Shown here in pieces: positions 61,566 through 64,000 of a stretch of DNA of 64,000 nt; the first letter of the stretch is position 1; each line of letters opens with the position of its first letter. Source of the DNA: an uncultured Flavobacteriales bacterium (GTDB lineage: Bacteria > Bacteroidota > Bacteroidia > Flavobacteriales > Crocinitomicaceae); assembly GCA_946480085.1 (NCBI GenBank), contig CAMLHZ010000005.1:62001-126000 (forward strand), in the 5' to 3' direction. The notes beneath the pieces were generated by a model, which had not been told where the DNA came from, searched no databases, and was given only the letters and a program-made list of their open reading frames with translations. The position numbers and the translations under genes are program-made.

Positions 61566-62825
61566 TTACATTCTAGTAATGGTTCCCTTGTATTCCACAG
61601 GTTCACCAACATTCGGGTTTCTAATGACCACTTTCCATGCCCAAACTGAATTTTCTTTCACCATTTCGCCAGTACGTTTGTCTATTCCGTCCCATCCCTG
61701 TGTTGCATCAGAAGAAGAGAAAACAACAGCACCTGTACGAGGATCAAGAACAACCAATTCGAAGTTTACATTACGCTGAGTAAGCGCATATGGCATGAAG
61801 GTATTCGTTTGAATATCACCGCTATTTGGACGGAATCCGCTTGGAGCCATTAAGTTGTATGTTTCCTGAAGTGAAACCAGTTGAGTTTCAGAAACTGCAC
61901 AACCATTTTCGTTGATTGAAGTTACTTTCGCTTCAATATTTTTTTCCGTGTAAGGGTGAACGATGAACGATTCTCCTTTTTGTTCAGTTCCTTTAATATT
62001 ACTGCTCCAGTCGAGGTTTTCTTTCAATCCCGGAACACTGAATCTCATTGTTGGGATTCCGTTTTCGTATAAGATAGAAGGGTCAACATCAATGTACAAT
62101 TTCGTAGTGTTCTCATGAACAGCAATGAAATCTTTATGATCACCTGATTGAACCGTAATTGTTCCTTGTGATTTTGGAGTAAGTGTTACTTTTTTACCTG
62201 GAGCCAGGTCAATTGTTTTTCCGTTTACATCAGTAACAGTAATGAATCTGCTTGAATTCGGATTTACAATAAGTAAGTCTTCATTCGAACAAATTTTTGT
62301 TGGAACATAAACTTTTTTGAAGTTCTCAATATCGAATATGATTGTATTATCTTGTGGTATTCTATTGTCATTTCCGAGGTTTCCGGTAGGCGTTACTGAG
62401 TTTCCTTTATTAGGAAGTGAGCCTCCGCCACAACTTGCGCTTCCACCTTCTACGTGAAAAGTCTTGTCCTGTTGAGAAACGGAATTGTTTGGATCGACAA
62501 TGGCGTTCGAACTTATATTCAAGTTTGTTGAATTCGTGTTTGATTTTTCTGTTTGAGAACCTGAATGATCAGAAGAAGTATTCACTGTAGCAACTGGAGT
62601 TGTCGTTTTATCAGTTGAATTTTCTTTGCTCTCAGCAGTAAGGAAATAAGCAGCAGAACCAACAAGAACGGTTCCAAATGCAGCTGCCATCCACCATTTC
62701 TTGTAGAAAGGAGTAGAGGGCGTTCCATCCAAACGTGCACTCATTTTCTCCCATGCGCCAGTTACATAACCTGCGTCGTGGTTGTCAAGTGCGTCTTTAA
62801 TGATGTCTTCTATGTTCTTATTCAT
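61566..62825 (-). CDS. Membrane partner of the ECF sigma factor with a CHU_C-like C-terminal domain
   Basis: This encodes 419 residues from the ATG at 62825, overlapping the sigma gene by 8 bases. A short N-terminal cytoplasmic part (about 1-42, IEDIIKDALDNHDAGYVTGA) has a helix pair as in Bacteroidota anti-sigma factors. A single membrane helix follows (about 47-63), then a Ser/Thr/Asn linker and a long beta-rich extracytoplasmic part. The last 80 residues (FELVVLDPRTGAVVFSS ... YKGTITRM) have the layout of the type B gliding-associated sorting domain. It is probably an anti-sigma factor or transmembrane sensor. Whether the C-terminal domain is a sorting signal or a degenerate Ig-like fold is unclear. 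Confidence 0.7.
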   Translation of the reverse strand: MNKNIEDIIKDALDNHDAGYVTGAWEKMSARLDGTPSTPFYKKWWMAAAFGTVLVGSAAYFLTAESKENSTDKTTTPVATVNTSSDHSGSQTEKSNTNSTNLNISSNAIVDPNNSVSQQDKTFHVEGGSASCGGGSLPNKGNSVTPTGNLGNDNRIPQDNTIIFDIENFKKVYVPTKICSNEDLLIVNPNSSRFITVTDVNGKTIDLAPGKKVTLTPKSQGTITVQSGDHKDFIAVHENTTKLYIDVDPSILYENGIPTMRFSVPGLKENLDWSSNIKGTEQKGESFIVHPYTEKNIEAKVTSINENGCAVSETQLVSLQETYNLMAPSGFRPNSGDIQTNTFMPYALTQRNVNFELVVLDPRTGAVVFSSSDATQGWDGIDKRTGEMVKENSVWAWKVVIRNPNVGEPVEYKGTITRM

Positions 62826-63390
62826 TTTCAATGCGAATGAATTTCGTTTTCAAAAAGTTTTGAAGGTTCATCTTTGCCTTTGCAAGGTTTGATTTTGATG
62901 TTCCTTCATTGATATTGAGCATCTCAGCAATTTCTTTATGGGTATAATTTTCCATCACAGCAAGGTTGAAAACGGTTCTGTAAGCAGGAGACAAATTTTC
63001 TATTGCATCCAAAGCTAATTCAGCTTTCAGTGTTGTCATATTCCAATTTTCAATGTCTTCCGGCTCATCAGCCACAAACCTGAACTCACTGTCATCACTA
63101 ACAAGAAAACTTTCTTTTTTCTTCTTACGGATGTAATCAATGGCCTGGTTTGCTATAATTCGCCGCATCCAACCTTCAATCGAACCTTTCTGATCGAAAT
63201 TGCCTATATGTTCAAAGATCTTTATGAAACCGTCTTGCACTACATCTTGAGCACTGTCTCTATCGGAGATATAACGAAGGCTAACTGCCAGCATTTTCCC
63301 GAAAAAGAGTCTGAACAATTGTTCCTGTGCGCGCCGTTCAGAACGCTTGCACCCTTCAATTATTCCGTCTAAGTCCTCAGCCTTTTTCAC
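62818..63390 (-). CDS. ECF-type RNA polymerase sigma factor
   Basis: This encodes 190 residues. Sigma-70 region 2 is at about 23-92 (RDSAQDVVQDGFIKIFEHIG ... IEGWMRRIIANQAIDYIRK), and region 4 at about 130-180 (LSPAYRTVFNLAVMENYTHK EIAEMLNINEGTSKSNLAKA). It is soluble. Coupled to its membrane partner by overlap, so they should be made in ratio. The genes it controls cannot be told from the sequence; cell-envelope or T9SS functions are plausible given the partner. Confidence 0.9.
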   Translation of the reverse strand: MKKAEDLDGIIEGCKRSERRAQEQLFRLFFGKMLAVSLRYISDRDSAQDVVQDGFIKIFEHIGNFDQKGSIEGWMRRIIANQAIDYIRKKKKESFLVSDDSEFRFVADEPEDIENWNMTTLKAELALDAIENLSPAYRTVFNLAVMENYTHKEIAEMLNINEGTSKSNLAKAKMNLQNFLKTKFIRIENE

Positions 63391-63505
63391 TCTAGTTTCA
63401 ATTAGAAAACGACAATTGTTTCACAGAGTTGCCTCCGAAAATAAATCTATTCACAATTTATTAGACTTTTGCACAATGTGTCTCATTTTACCGAATTTTT
63501 ATTGG

Positions 63506-63513
63506 TAAATTTG
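63506..63513 (+). promoter_or_regulatory. Possible -7 element of the malate dehydrogenase gene
   Basis: TAAATTTG fits the TAnnTTTG box, but a matching -33 TTTG at the right spacing is not clear. It lies 40 bases before the ATG. Confidence 0.35.
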
Positions 63514-63553
63514 GGCTGCAAATTAAATGAATTTTCACATTAATAAAAAGAGC

Positions 63554-64000
63554 ATGAAAGTAACTGTAGTTGGAGCTGGTAATGTTGGAGCAACATGCGC
63601 CGATGTACTTGCCCATAGAGAGATTGCTAATGAAGTAGTATTGTTAGATATCAAAGAAGGTTTTGCTGAAGGTAAAGCTTTGGATATTTGGCAGACTTCT
63701 CCAATTAACCTTTACGATACGCGTACTGTAGGATCTACAAATGATTATTCAAAAACAGCTGATTCTGATGTTGTTGTAATTACTTCTGGACTTCCACGTA
63801 AACCGGGAATGTCACGTGATGATTTAATTGCTACAAACGCAGGAATTGTTAAAACTGTTACTGAGAACATCGTGAAGTATTCTCCCAATGCAGTTATTAT
63901 CATTGTTTCTAACCCGTTAGATGTAATGACATACTGTGCTTACTTGAATGCGAAAATCGATTCTAAGAAAGTATTTGGTATGGCTGGAATCCTTGATACT
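63554..64000 (+). CDS. mdh: Malate dehydrogenase, 5' part (cut by the window edge)
   Basis: The first 149 residues are seen from the ATG at 63554. The NAD-binding [17 protein letters not shown] (3-19), [35 protein letters not shown] and [12 protein letters not shown] motifs are those of LDH-like malate dehydrogenases (the MDH3 type of Bacteroidota). It oxidises malate to oxaloacetate with NAD+ in the citric acid cycle. The gene is divergent from the ECF sigma gene. Confidence 0.95.
   Translation, partial: MKVTVVGAGNVGATCADVLAHREIANEVVLLDIKEGFAEGKALDIWQTSPINLYDTRTVGSTNDYSKTADSDVVVITSGLPRKPGMSRDDLIATNAGIVKTVTENIVKYSPNAVIIIVSNPLDVMTYCAYLNAKIDSKKVFGMAGILDT

Noticed and set aside
1..64000. CRISPR arrays, tRNAs, rRNAs, integrases or prophage genes
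   Set aside because: None could be found by eye. The only tandem array (39900-40080) has no spacer-like variable parts.

Overview
The window is about 64 kb of AT-rich chromosome from a Bacteroidota species. It is most likely a member of the Flavobacteriales, and gene content and style recall Fluviicola/Crocinitomicaceae, although the genus is an inference. The evidence is type IX secretion (T9SS) C-terminal sorting domains of type A (YPNP...K) and type B (CHU_C, gliding-associated), a PorP/SprF and PorE-like gene set, families typical of the phylum (DUF4199, DUF4382, GSCFA, Smr/DUF2027, a GldL-like WPG motif), and promoters of the form TTTG-N18-20-TAnnTTTG. No tRNA, rRNA, CRISPR array, prophage or complete insertion sequence was seen.

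Layout. 1-7050: small exported and membrane proteins, lipoproteins and a membrane-tethered LuxR-type regulator. 7260-10112: a secreted M43-type metalloprotease with PKD-like domains. 10304-19619: a DUF3179 protein, a vanadium haloperoxidase-like/ASPIC pair on the minus strand, a sirtuin, a zinc-ribbon/RpoA-CTD mini protein and a membrane SpoIIE-type phosphatase. 19859-21262: a TPR protein.

21385-31835 holds nine genes on one strand, most of them overlapping or nearly abutting. They are an HMG-CoA reductase homologue, a CDP-alcohol phosphatidyltransferase, a CdsA-like cytidylyltransferase, a UbiA-like prenyltransferase, a dikinase resembling rifampin phosphotransferase, a BtaA-like (DUF3419) aminocarboxypropyl transferase, a phytol/dolichol-kinase-like protein, a GNAT-like protein and an acyl-adenylate ligase. 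Each family is known, but I do not recognise the combination as a described pathway. It looks like an assembly line for an unusual membrane lipid or isoprenoid conjugate and is the best candidate here for an undescribed system.

32272-41285: phosphosulfolactate synthase (ComA), a WD40 propeller, a site-2 protease, an Smr protein, a T9SS cargo protein, an orphan diheme lipoprotein, a GNAT acetyltransferase, a fused SpmA/SpmB-type membrane protein, and a glutamine amidotransferase/TsaC pair. Beside the amidotransferase lie a duplicated gene tail and a 49-bp tandem repeat. 41444-50815 is a minus-strand T9SS surface operon: a small exported protein, a 1995-aa Ig-repeat adhesin, PorP/SprF and PorE-like OmpA. 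51074-58448: two DUF4382 paralogues, a GH3 enzyme, a YdjM-like membrane hydrolase and a secreted Asp-box propeller. 58663-61560: radC, a polysaccharide-deacetylase-like protein and a GSCFA protein in one coupled run. 61566-63390: an ECF sigma factor with a membrane partner carrying a CHU_C-like domain. 63554 to the end: 5' part of malate dehydrogenase.

Intergenic DNA carries several short repeat families: strings of ATTCATAACT/TAATTAGTAATT-like words, a 20-25 bp CCTGTCTG...CAGGCAGG palindrome seen twice (once nested in another palindrome), and TTCGACT(A/G)CGCTC-type elements, one of them inside a coding sequence.
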